20,140 nt of DNA from positions 1 to 20,140 of the IMG/VR virus record IMGVR_UViG_3300007523_001587; one strand, 5' to 3'. This DNA is from a virus. The translations under genes were made by a program, and so were the position numbers. Shown here in pieces: positions 1-6,447 of this stretch. Under the pieces are notes generated by a model, which was not told the DNA's origin, did no database searches, and saw only the letters and a program-made list of their open reading frames with translations. The stretch's first letter is position 1, and the number at the start of each line of letters is the position of its first letter.

Positions 1-181
1 CCAAATAGGTACCGCTCCCTGCGTGCGTTTCGCTTTCCCGTCAAATCGCCACCAACCGTGTTCGCTACGCTTGCAAGGCACAACTTTACTTCGCACGTTG
101 TGCTAGCTGCGTTTTTCGCTACACGGTTCTGTCTCTTTGACGACCCGCTCACGCAACGCAGGACGCTTAACCTCATTTGGG
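1..181 (+). ncRNA. Array domain 1: closed branched hairpin of about 180 nt
   Basis: Nested stems run almost end to end: 1-10 with 170-180 (one bulged base), 18-28 with 151-162 (one bulge), 39-45 with 136-142, 54-61 with 121-128, and 78-84 with 97-103. Each stem listed is fully complementary apart from the bulges. This is the clearest single example that one domain folds on itself before the next AGTCCCG linker. Confidence 0.7.
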
Positions 182-248
182 AATGGACATAAACAACCTG
201 GTTCCCTAGTCCCGACCATGTGAGCCATGTTGCAGAAAACTTTAACCC

Positions 249-325
249 GTGTAATTTGGCGCCGTAACGCCAATGCGATGTGCCCATCGCAAGGCGTTAG
301 GACGGGGGGAGCGCCGAAATGACAC
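249..325 (+). ncRNA. Array domain 2: long hairpin
   Basis: Stems: 249-252 with 322-325, 255-262 with 311-318 (one G-U pair, valid on + only), 266-271 with 293-298, and 275-280 with 285-290 closing a four-base loop. All are co-axial, giving a single rod between the linkers at 208 and 368. Confidence 0.65.
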
Positions 326-1299
326 TACTCAATTTTGTTACAGCCGTATCACCGTTCCCGGCTACTTAGTCCCGTATCGGCATTACTGTAATGTTCGCGG
401 ACCCAATAACGCCATCTTCGTCTATGTTGCCACGCCTACACCGTTTGAAGTTACAGCTTCAGTCACGTCGATTTACAGCACCTTCCGAAATGGCTACGCC
501 ATTCGGACGCTGATTTAGAAAAATCAGCCCCGGCGCGTAAATCTCGCTCGTTCGCGTAACACCAAACGAGTTCCGGCTGAGCAACACGCCAAATCTGCCG
601 ATTATCGTGTCCTGTACTACTGAGTCCCGATCAATAAAACAAATCTTACGGCGCGTTTTCGGCAAGTCCTTCCAGGCTTGGGCTCCCACGCACGTACGCT
701 GCCGCATCACACGCCACTCACACGTTGTATTCGCGGTACGTCTATGTCCTGCGTATGCCTCAGGCTCGATAACTTCGTTAGCGCCCAGTTTGTTCACTAC
801 GTTCCAAACCTGGCTTCTCGCTTTCTTCGGCACGCAGGACATAGAACCGTGTGCTGATGCCGCTCCCTCCGCGTGCGAACCCCAAAGCCAATGGAACGAC
901 AATTGCCCAACGACGCCTGGTTCCCGCTTACAAGTCCCGTAGCAATATCCCTAACATCATCATTACATCTCGTGTACTTCGCACGTTGCCGGCTCCGTCT
1001 CCGAATCCGTGCTTCGCACTAGTTCGGAACCTACGCCCGGCAAGACACGGGTCAGACGCTATGCGTCGCCCCGCTTGCTCCCTACTCTCAATGTAACTCT
1101 ATAGTCCCGAATCTAATGATTTACAAACTGGGGAATTTCAATTTGGGACTCCGTCAAGTCGGACCCTCTCGTTTGATTAATTGGCTCTACCTCATCGCCT
1201 GCGGCTCTTCGGTGCGCCTACGTCTTTCGCTCAATTATTCAAACTGCCGGTTCTCAACTTAACGGAAGTCCCACCCGGGGTCGGCAAGGACCACTACCT

Positions 1300-1542
1300 A
1301 GTCCCGACTTCAATAACAATGACGATTACCTCGCACCAAAGTGTTTGCTGGCTTTTCAAATATTTCTCCTCCAACTATTTTGTTATTTACGCAGAAATAC
1401 ACTGCTCTTCGCTCCTGCGTCGCTAGAAATAACAAACATAGTTTCCCCCGGAATATTTAAAAACCTACCCTTACTCTCTCGCGTTGCTCGTTCGTTTCGG
1501 CGAGCACACTTTGATTACTCGATAATCTAGTTTCAACTAGAT
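1300..1542 (+). ncRNA. Array domain type F, copy 1
   Basis: Stem 1380-1388 with 1427-1435 encloses stem 1389-1394 with 1415-1420. A diverged copy lies at 3114-3442, where the equivalent stems are 3193-3201 with 3240-3248 and 3202-3207 with 3228-3233. The outer stem sequence differs on both sides between copies, yet pairing is complete. Unpaired stretches such as GCTCCTGCGTCGCT and the downstream ACCCTTRCTCTCTCGC are nearly identical. Confidence 0.68.
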
Positions 1543-1550
1543 AGTCCCGT

Positions 1551-1649
1551 CTATCGCAACCCGTGTCAGCTCGCCCACCGCGCCGCGGCGCTCCCGCTTC
1601 GCAGTACGCTGCCACTAAGCGGGCGCATCGCAACAACGGGTTGCTATAG
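1551..1649 (+). ncRNA. Array domain with 14-base closing stem
   Basis: Directly after the linker at 1543, bases 1551-1564 pair with 1636-1649 with a single mismatch. Inside, 1593-1599 pairs with 1617-1623 and encloses 1601-1604 with 1609-1612, closing a TACG loop. The next linker follows 14 bases later at 1664. Confidence 0.68.
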
Positions 1650-1663
1650 GTCTCGCCCTTCTG

Positions 1664-1918
1664 AGTCCCGACTATCTTACAAGTTACGGCGTAATCCAAA
1701 TACCCTGAAGTTTTTCGCACGCTGGCCCCCTTGTCGCTACGCTCCTACGGGCACCGCTGCACGAAAAATCACGAAATCACGCCCTTGCTTCGCCCGGTCG
1801 GATTTCTTTACTTCAGCCTATTTGTCTTATGCCTGAATACCCTGGTTACTATAAACTTCCACTACGGGAAACGCGGTGCGTTCCCGTCGCGAACTAGGGG
1901 TTCGCGCTGTTATTCCCT
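1664..1918 (+). ncRNA. Array domain type A, copy 1
   Basis: Homologous to 2698-2949. Three stems co-vary between the copies: CTGAAGT 1705-1711 with 1810-1816 (other copy CCAGAGT 2739-2745 with 2841-2847); ACGGG-A-AACGC 1864-1874 with 1878-1887 (other copy 2895-2905 with 2909-2918, inner half TGCGC/GCGCA, same bulged A and same GGT loop); and GCGAAC 1889-1894 with 1900-1905 (other copy GCGAGC 2920-2925 with 2931-2936). Unpaired CACGAAATCACGCC, CGGATTTCTTTAC and GGTTACTATAAA are unchanged. Confidence 0.75.
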
Positions 1919-2121
1919 AGTCCCGCACTATGTTGAATAACGATCGACCGTATCTTTATGCTTATGCGACCACTACGCAAAAAGTAAATACCGCTTCGCT
2001 AGCCCTGCGGGCTTATGTACTTTGTTACTGCGTGTCGCAACGCACAAAAGACACTAGTTCGTGATTGCGGACTTTACTTCAATCGGCACGCCACAAGGGC
2101 GTCCCTCACTAACAACTCCCG
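1919..2121 (+). ncRNA. Array domain type B, copy 1
   Basis: AAAGTA 1981-1986 pairs with 2018-2023 and encloses AGCCC 2001-2005 with GGGCT 2009-2013 around a TGC loop. The copy at 2950-3113 has GAAGTA 3012-3017 with 3049-3054 and GGATCC 3031-3036 with 3040-3045 around the same TGC loop, with the same CGCTTCGCT before the inner stem. The 3' hairpin ACGCC-ACAA-GGGCGT matches CCGCC-ACAA-GGGCGG in the next domain type (2289-2475). Confidence 0.7.
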
Positions 2122-2475
2122 AGTCCCGAATGTAAACGGCTTCCCGCCCTTTGTGCTCCACCACGGAACCTGCGCACAACATTCGCACCGCTTCGCTAGG
2201 CCCTGGGGGCCTTGCTCTGTTGATGCTACGCTGCCGTGCTGTCCGCAAAAAAAGGCTGTCGTGTTGGTGTCAACTACAACTACTATAGAGTCCCGAATGT
2301 GAACAACTGACCGTACTTTTTTGCTTATGACTCTACGCTCCGCACATCGCTCGTACCGCTGCGCACTCGGCGATGACGCTTCGCTGCCAGTCATCGCAAG
2401 AAAAGATACGAGTTTGTGATCGGATAGTTTCCTTAATCGGCCCGCCACAAGGGCGGCCCTCATCATGAACTACCT
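2122..2475 (+). ncRNA. Array domains C (2122-2288) and D (2289-2475)
   Basis: Domain C has AGGCCC 2198-2203 with GGGCCT 2207-2212 on a TGG loop, again directly after CGCTTCGCT. Domain D has GCGATGAC 2370-2377 with 2390-2397. D resembles B at both ends (GACCGTAYYTTT near the start; GGCCCGCCACAAGGGCGG near the end), with an A-T to C-G swap in that hairpin. Confidence 0.6.
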
Positions 2476-2697
2476 AGTCCCGAATACATTGGGATAACAA
2501 CTAACCGTATCCGTAGTCAACTGTCTCTCGTGACGCTATCTTCTCCATTTCCACCGTGTTGCTTTGACGCTCCTTCGTCGCTCACCTTGTCTCCGACTTC
2601 GGTGCGAAAACAACACTCAAAAAATGTCGGCGTTGCGCTACCCGATCAACAGTTGCCATACGGACACTCTTTTATGGCTGGAGTCCCGGCACTCACG
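2476..2697 (+). ncRNA. Array domain type E, copy 1, with doubled linker
   Basis: CCGTAT and CAACTG near 2502-2521 pair with CAGTTG and ATACGG near 2649-2663. An internal GTGTTG pairs with CAACAC. The domain at 3443-3671 shares CTCCTTCGTCGCT and CAAAAA(A)TSGTCGGCG, and there the matching inner stem reads ACTTTG with CAAAGT. Two AGTCCCG copies lie only 16 bases apart at its right end (2682 and 2698). Confidence 0.55.
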
Positions 2698-2949
2698 AGT
2701 CCCGACTACCCGATAGGGCGCGGCCTAATCCGAATATCCCAGAGTTTCCCGGTACTACGCCGTCGGACGCTTCGCTTACCGAAGCCCTAGCACCTGGAAC
2801 CACGAAATCACGCCTTCGCTACGCTCAATCGGATTTCTTTACTCTGGGCTATTAGTCTTACGCCTAGGTATCCCGGTTACTATAAATGTCCGTTACGGGA
2901 TGCGCGGTGCGCACCCGTCGCGAGCGGGGGGCTCGCGCCACTATTTCCT
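2698..2949 (+). ncRNA. Array domain type A, copy 2
   Basis: Diverged duplicate of 1664-1918 with the same length to within three bases and the same order of stems and unpaired motifs. Together with the following type B copy it shows that an A-B pair was duplicated about 1 kb apart and then drifted under constraint on pairing. Confidence 0.75.
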
Positions 2950-3113
2950 AGTCCCGAATGTTTTAGACCACTGACTCCCCGCATTTTTTGCTCCCCGCGT
3001 AAGCTACGCACGAAGTAAACACGCTTCGCTGGATCCTGCGGATCCGTGTACTTCAGCGCTACGCAGTACGCGTCCGCAAAGAAAATGCTATCCCCGGAGA
3101 CGGAGCACTCCAG
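2950..3113 (+). ncRNA. Array domain type B, copy 2
   Basis: Shorter version of 1919-2121: the central GAAGTA and GGATCC stems are kept, but the 3' hairpin with the ACAA loop is missing. It ends at the linker at 3114. Confidence 0.65.
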
Positions 3114-3671
3114 AGTCCCGATTGTTATATGTCTGCGATTACGGAACCCAAAGCCCTAACCAGGTTATTTCAAAAGTGCTCCCCCGCATTCTGAAATGTT
3201 TGCGCAGAAAACCACTGCTTCCCGCTCCTGCGTCGCTCAAAACATTTCCGAAAGCTCCGCCGACTTTTGAAAAAACTACCCTTGCTCTCTCGCTTCGCTC
3301 ATTCGCTTCAGCTGGCACGCTTTGACTTTCCGCAATCTTCTCTATGGGAAGGCGTCATCTTATGTTCCCGATATCTTCGCTCATACTTCGCTACGAGCAT
3401 CGGAACCAACGCCATACGCCCCTGGAGTCGTGTCCGTTGGGGAGTCCCGAATAGTTAGTGGCGAAGCAAACTCGCTATCTCGTATGCGCTCGCTCCCCGA
3501 CGGCTGTGCTACTCCATTTTCTCACTTTGCGCACTCGCTCCTTCGTCGCTTCACTTCGCCTGCGGCTTCGTTCGTGCACCAAAGTTCAAAAATCGTCGGC
3601 GCCCGGCCGTCGGTACACTCTCACAATCCGAGCGCTCGTTTTAGACAACGCCTATCCGTGTTGTACTCAGG
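3114..3671 (+). ncRNA. Array domains F copy 2 (3114-3442) and E copy 2 (3443-3671)
   Basis: F copy 2 carries the co-varying stems listed for 1300-1542. One pair that is A-U there (1389 with 1420) is G-U here (3202 with 3233), again consistent with RNA from the + strand. E copy 2 keeps ACTTTG/CAAAGT and GCAC/GTGC pairing around a conserved CTCCTTCGTCGCT. The final linker ends at 3678. Confidence 0.62.
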
Positions 3672-3678
3672 AGTCCCG

Positions 3679-3900
3679 TTACTTTTGTTCAATCTTTAAT
3701 GTCACACGGATTGTGTCTCCGTCAACATCATTAACCTCCAACCCGAGTTCATCCAGTATTGTGTCGGCCACATCGCTCATCTGGCTATACAGTTTTCTCA
3801 GCTCATTATCCGAAAACCCCTCCTCAAAGGAGATGTCAAATAAGGTGTCTGCTATCTGGTTGACTATTGAAAGCCTTGCTTCATGCGGGTTTAAGACCAT
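3679..3900 (-). CDS. Small acidic hypothetical protein
   Basis: A 73-residue protein not assigned to any family. It is acidic and looks mainly helical (runs such as LSIVNQIADTLFDISFEEGFSDNELRKLYSQM), with a short hydrophilic C-terminal strand ending IRVTLKIEQK. I chose the ATG at 3900; a TTG two codons upstream (3906) is possible, and neither has a strong ribosome site. It is transcribed away from ssb, and its start region overlaps the candidate -35 box of the ssb promoter. Its stop codon touches the last AGTCCCG of the RNA array, so the gene and the array converge. Reasonable coding composition and clean boundaries are the only support. Confidence 0.6.
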   Translation of the reverse strand: MVLNPHEARLSIVNQIADTLFDISFEEGFSDNELRKLYSQMSDVADTILDELGLEVNDVDGDTIRVTLKIEQK

Positions 3901-3929
3901 TGACAAAGGCTACCAGATGACGGTATGCT
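3900..3929 (+). promoter_or_regulatory. Candidate sigma-70-type promoter for ssb
   Basis: TTGACA at 3900-3905 and TATGCT at 3924-3929 with an 18-base spacer, about 40 bases upstream of the ssb start. The -35 box overlaps the start codon region of the divergent gene. Confidence 0.5.
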
Positions 3930-3970
3930 ACTGCAAGGCACATTCACGACAACACAAGGAGAATCCGAAC

Positions 3971-4459
3971 ATGTCATCAGCGCCTGTAACAATCACCGGT
4001 AATCTTACCGCCGATCCGGAGGTCCGTTTCTTTGATTCGGGAGCCCAAAAGCTCTCGTTCTCAGTCGCGGTCAACAATTTCTGGACCGACGCAAAAGGTG
4101 AAAAGCAAGAAAAAACGTCCTTCTTCAACGTCGTTGCCTGGCGCAACCTCGCAGACGATGCCGTCAAAACATTGGAGAAAGGCCTACGCGTAGTAGTGAC
4201 CGGCCGTCTCGAGCAAGAGTCATGGGACGACAAAGAGACTGGGAAAAAGCGTTCAACCGTTAATATCCTCGCCGACGAAATCGGCATCTCTGTCCGTGGT
4301 ATCGAGAGCATCCGCCGCAAGCCAAAAACCGAAGCGTCAGCAGATGGATATCCTTCCGCATCACGTGGGGGCGCCAAAACCGCAACACGTACTGCAACGC
4401 GCCCAGCCACAACCCGCCAGGAAGCCGATCAGTATGAAGAAGGCGTAGCGCCCTTCTGA
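3971..4459 (+). CDS. ssb: Single-stranded DNA-binding protein
   Basis: A 162-residue SSB. The N-terminal OB fold (about residues 4-108) shows typical family features: ITGNLTADPEVRFF at the start, FSVAVNNFW, then TSFFNVVAWRNLADDAVKTLEKGLRVVVTGRLEQESW. A basic, Thr/Ala-rich linker follows, and an acidic tail ending EEGVAPF corresponds to the DDDIPF-like tip that recruits partner proteins. The start ATG at 3971 has AAGGAG ten bases upstream; the frame is open further left but without SSB-like sequence. The protein would coat single-stranded DNA during phage replication, together with the primase/helicase at 13815. Its TGA stop overlaps the presumed CTG start of the methyltransferase, so the two genes are probably translated together. 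Confidence 0.95.
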   Translation: MSSAPVTITGNLTADPEVRFFDSGAQKLSFSVAVNNFWTDAKGEKQEKTSFFNVVAWRNLADDAVKTLEKGLRVVVTGRLEQESWDDKETGKKRSTVNILADEIGISVRGIESIRRKPKTEASADGYPSASRGGAKTATRTATRPATTRQEADQYEEGVAPF

Positions 4460-5721
4460 GCCTTACATTCGGCTCGCTATTCGCCGGAGTCGGCGGCTTT
4501 GATCTTGGGTTTGAAGCCGCCGATTGGCGTTGTCGTTGGCAAGTTGAATGGAATAAGGATTGTCAAAAGGTATTGAATAAAGTTTGGCCCGATATTCCAA
4601 AGCACTTAGATGTGCGTGATGTTCGGGGCGACCTGCTGGAGCCCGTGGACTGCATAAATTTTGGATCACCATGTCAGGATCTATCAGTTGCGGGTAAGCG
4701 CAAAGGATTGAGCGGAGAACGCTCTGGATTATTCCACGAAGCGATGCGAATCATAAAGGAGATGCGCCATGCAACCAACGGAGAGTTTCCACGCCTCGCT
4801 ATTTGGGAAAATGTCCCAGGAGCACTCACCTCTAATCGTGGAGCAGACTTCGGGGTCATCCTTGACGAAATGGTCAACGCAGGGAGTGTTTATCTTGAAT
4901 GGGCAGTCTTGGATGCACAATATTTCGGAGTGCCCCAGCGACGCCGGCGAGTCTTCGTGTGTGCTGTCTTCAATCCTGCTGACGCAGAGCGATGTGGAGC
5001 GCCGGTACTATCTTTCAAAGAAGGCGTGCGCCGGCATTCTCAGGCGGGCCGACAGGCGGGGAAAGATTCTTCCAAGTCGTTTGAGGGAAGCACTGGAAGC
5101 GGTGACGAACAAGGAATGATGGCCTTTGAGAATAGCGGTTTCGCTAAGTGGCAAGAAACAGATAAAGCCATGACATTACGCGAGCGAGACTACAAGGGCC
5201 CTGGGACGATCATGGTTGAACCCCCAATTGTGTTTCACCCGCACCGCCAAGATGGCGTGCGACTGCAAGGAGAAACGATCAATACGTTAACTGCGTTCAT
5301 GGGAACCGGTGGCCTTAACACGCCAATGGTTGCTCAGCCCTTAGATTTAAATAATAATATGGCCATGACACTACGCAGTGGTGGTGACGGTGGCGTGCCG
5401 TCTAGTCGCGGAGAGAACTTAGTAATTGAAGCTATTGCGTACGATGAATACAATGATACTCTTGTACCGGGCAGGGTACACCATTCTTTGCGAGCCGGAA
5501 CGCGTCAATCAAATGGCGTTCTCCAGGATATGGTTGTCCGCCGTCTGTCACCATTAGAGTGCGAACGTTTAATGGGCTGGCCGGACGGGCACACGAAATG
5601 GACTGCTGACGGTACAATACAGGCAGACACCCATCGCTATAAACAGTGTGGTAATGGTGTTGTCGCTCCCGTGGCAAAATGGATTGGTAAAAAATTCGGA
5701 GCGGTTTTAACGCAGGCCTAG
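4456..5721 (+). CDS. DNA (cytosine-5-)-methyltransferase
   Basis: Transfers a methyl group from S-adenosylmethionine to C5 of cytosine. Conserved blocks appear in order: motif I FAGVGGFDLGF (residues 9-19), the catalytic Cys in GSPCQDLS (Cys73), ENV (118-120), QRRRRVF (from 161), a target-recognition region with TLRERDYKGPG, motif IX RRLSPLECERLMGWPDG, and motif X GNGVVAPVAKWIG. The enzyme therefore looks complete at about 421 residues. Motif I lies upstream of the first ATG (4573), and the frame upstream of it has no ATG, GTG or TTG before the stop at 4435. The only near-start is CTG at 4456, overlapping the ssb stop as CTGA, with GAAGAAGG 12 bases before it. The enzyme may protect phage DNA from restriction; no partner nuclease is seen. 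Confidence 0.9.
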   Translation: MSLTFGSLFAGVGGFDLGFEAADWRCRWQVEWNKDCQKVLNKVWPDIPKHLDVRDVRGDLLEPVDCINFGSPCQDLSVAGKRKGLSGERSGLFHEAMRIIKEMRHATNGEFPRLAIWENVPGALTSNRGADFGVILDEMVNAGSVYLEWAVLDAQYFGVPQRRRRVFVCAVFNPADAERCGAPVLSFKEGVRRHSQAGRQAGKDSSKSFEGSTGSGDEQGMMAFENSGFAKWQETDKAMTLRERDYKGPGTIMVEPPIVFHPHRQDGVRLQGETINTLTAFMGTGGLNTPMVAQPLDLNNNMAMTLRSGGDGGVPSSRGENLVIEAIAYDEYNDTLVPGRVHHSLRAGTRQSNGVLQDMVVRRLSPLECERLMGWPDGHTKWTADGTIQADTHRYKQCGNGVVAPVAKWIGKKFGAVLTQA

Positions 5722-5889
5722 ATGGATGAGGAAACCGAAGATCCCGAGACGGTACACTTCTCAACTGGATTTCATGGGATTTCAATGTACCTAACTGCAT
5801 GCAATCGTCCTGGTACAAATCATTACTTCAGCGGAAACAAGAGCCTTGTTGATTGTGAGAAATGTATAGCCACATGGCTCAAGAAATAA
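5722..5889 (+). CDS. Small Cys-containing hypothetical protein
   Basis: A 55-residue frame starting ATG one base after the methyltransferase stop (TAGATG), which suggests coupled translation. The start is acidic (MDEETEDPETVHFS) and the end is VDCEKCIATWLKK. A CxxC preceded by LTACN suggests a small metal-binding or redox fold, similar in layout to many tiny actinophage proteins ending in a CxxC helix. No function can be assigned. Confidence 0.6.
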   Translation: MDEETEDPETVHFSTGFHGISMYLTACNRPGTNHYFSGNKSLVDCEKCIATWLKK

Positions 5890-5892
5890 CTA

Positions 5893-5922
5893 GCGTCAAT
5901 AGCTCAGCCTGGATAGGATTGA
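5893..5922 (+). pseudogene. Fragment resembling the 5' half of a tRNA
   Basis: GCGTCAA followed by TAGCTCAG, a D-loop-like CCTGGATAG and a few more bases matches the acceptor and D-arm of a tRNA, similar to the intact tRNA-Arg at 6369. No anticodon arm or matching TTGACGC 3' acceptor follows. The HNH endonuclease gene starts four bases later, so this may be target sequence broken or duplicated by the endonuclease. Confidence 0.4.
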
Positions 5923-5925
5923 TAC

Positions 5926-6378
5926 ATGTCTAAGCACATGTCATTAGAAGACAGGTTTTTCCAAAAGGTTCTTAAAACAGATTCTTGCTGGTTGTGGACC
6001 GGGGGTATTGCCACACAGGGATACGGTGTATTTAGGGTAGACGGCAAATCGGTTAGTGCCCATAGACATTCTTACAAAATCCACAAAGGAGAGATACCGG
6101 ATGGGATGCATGTCTGTCACTCGTGTGATGTCAGAAATTGTGTAAATCCAGATCATTTATGGGTTGGAACCGCAACCGACAACATGCAGGATATGATTAA
6201 GAAGGGCAGACAGTGCGCAGCTAATAAAAAGCAGGAAAGGTGCAAGCACGGTCACTCCTTTGAAATAGATGGGCATCGTGTATATGTCTATAAGGGCAGG
6301 TCGTGGCGCATATGCCTTACGTGTAAAAAAGCTGCTAATAGATCGGCATCTCTTGCATGTTCTTCATCGCGTCCGTAG
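5926..6378 (+). CDS. HNH homing endonuclease
   Basis: A 150-residue protein of the HNH_3 type common in phages. The N-terminal part has CWLWTGGIATQGYGVF and AHRHSYKIHKGEIP. The core is the nuclease: DGMHVCHSCDVRNCVNPDHLWVGTATDNMQDM, with His, Cys pairs, NCVNPDHL and the final Asn giving the metal-binding and catalytic set. A second Cys/His group (CKHGHSF, ICLTCKKAANR) is likely a DNA-binding zinc element. Such enzymes cut a target lacking the gene and spread by repair. It lies between a broken tRNA-like fragment and tRNA-Arg, and its TAG stop (6376-6378) is made of bases 8-10 of that tRNA. The next in-frame ATG is at 5938. Confidence 0.88.
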   Translation: MSKHMSLEDRFFQKVLKTDSCWLWTGGIATQGYGVFRVDGKSVSAHRHSYKIHKGEIPDGMHVCHSCDVRNCVNPDHLWVGTATDNMQDMIKKGRQCAANKKQERCKHGHSFEIDGHRVYVYKGRSWRICLTCKKAANRSASLACSSSRP

Positions 6379-6441
6379 CTCAGTGGATAGAGCAGCAGGT
6401 TTCTACCCTGCGTGTCGGGGGTTCGATTCCCTTCGGGCGCA
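6369..6441 (+). tRNA. tRNA-Arg (anticodon TCT)
   Basis: Acceptor GCGTCCG pairs with CGGGCGC, followed by A73. TAGCTCAG D-arm, anticodon stem GCAGG/CCTGC with loop TTTCTAC, and T-arm loop TTCGATT with two wobble pairs. No CCA is encoded. The HNH gene overlaps its first ten bases. Confidence 0.9.
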
Positions 6442-6447
6442 CGATAA

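Larger units (their letters stand above)
1..3678 (+). ncRNA. Large modular structured RNA array (putative, about 17 domains)
   Basis: No reading frame here looks like a protein; those present are short and start at arbitrary places. The + strand is instead packed with long inverted repeats. Segments of about 120-330 bases are separated by 18 copies of AGTCCCG, and several segments close with their own outer stem, for example 1-10 with 170-180, 376-382 with 596-602, and 1551-1564 with 1636-1649. Diverged copies of the same segment keep paired stems by changing both sides. G-U pairs, where stems are imperfect, are read on the + strand (for example 255-262 with 311-318), and CUUCGG loops also lie on +, so + is the likely RNA strand. 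GOLLD and ROOL are known giant ornate phage RNAs, but I do not recognise this as either. The array may continue left of the window. Function unknown; a role at the DNA level is not excluded. Confidence 0.72.
208..3678 (+). repeat. 18 dispersed copies of the linker motif AGTCCCG (consensus KAGTCCCGA)
   Basis: Copies start at 208, 368, 623, 933, 1103, 1300, 1543, 1664, 1919, 2122, 2289, 2476, 2682, 2698, 2950, 3114, 3443 and 3672. The preceding base is T or G in all but one (a at 932), and the next base is mostly A. All are on the + strand and I found none in the remaining 16 kb. Spacing is 121-329 bases, except the pair at 2682/2698. The motifs fall outside the predicted stems, so they would be single-stranded linkers between RNA domains. 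The last copy ends one base before the stop codon of the minus-strand gene at 3679. AGUCCCGA resembles the 3' half of a tRNA T-arm, but the rest of a tRNA is absent. Confidence 0.9.

Noticed and set aside
459-902. 147-residue minus-strand open frame, and other 60-125-residue frames in 1-3678
   Set aside because: No family resemblance, no ribosome sites, and they lie across inverted repeats. The same stretches show paired compensatory changes that make no sense for protein coding.
1-3678. Integron cassette array or CRISPR
   Set aside because: The linkers lack the attC core (GTTRRRY) and there are no cassette genes. The repeats are seven bases with domains of variable length, not constant repeats with short unique spacers.
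1-3678. Tandem tRNA or rRNA genes as the source of AGTCCCG (T-arm-like)
   Set aside because: No acceptor, anticodon or T-loop partner is found around the motifs, and the domains do not resemble rRNA.
3458-3970. Upstream extension of the SSB reading frame
   Set aside because: It translates the RNA array and the complement of another gene into a Ser/Arg-rich sequence without SSB features. A strong ribosome site precedes the ATG at 3971.
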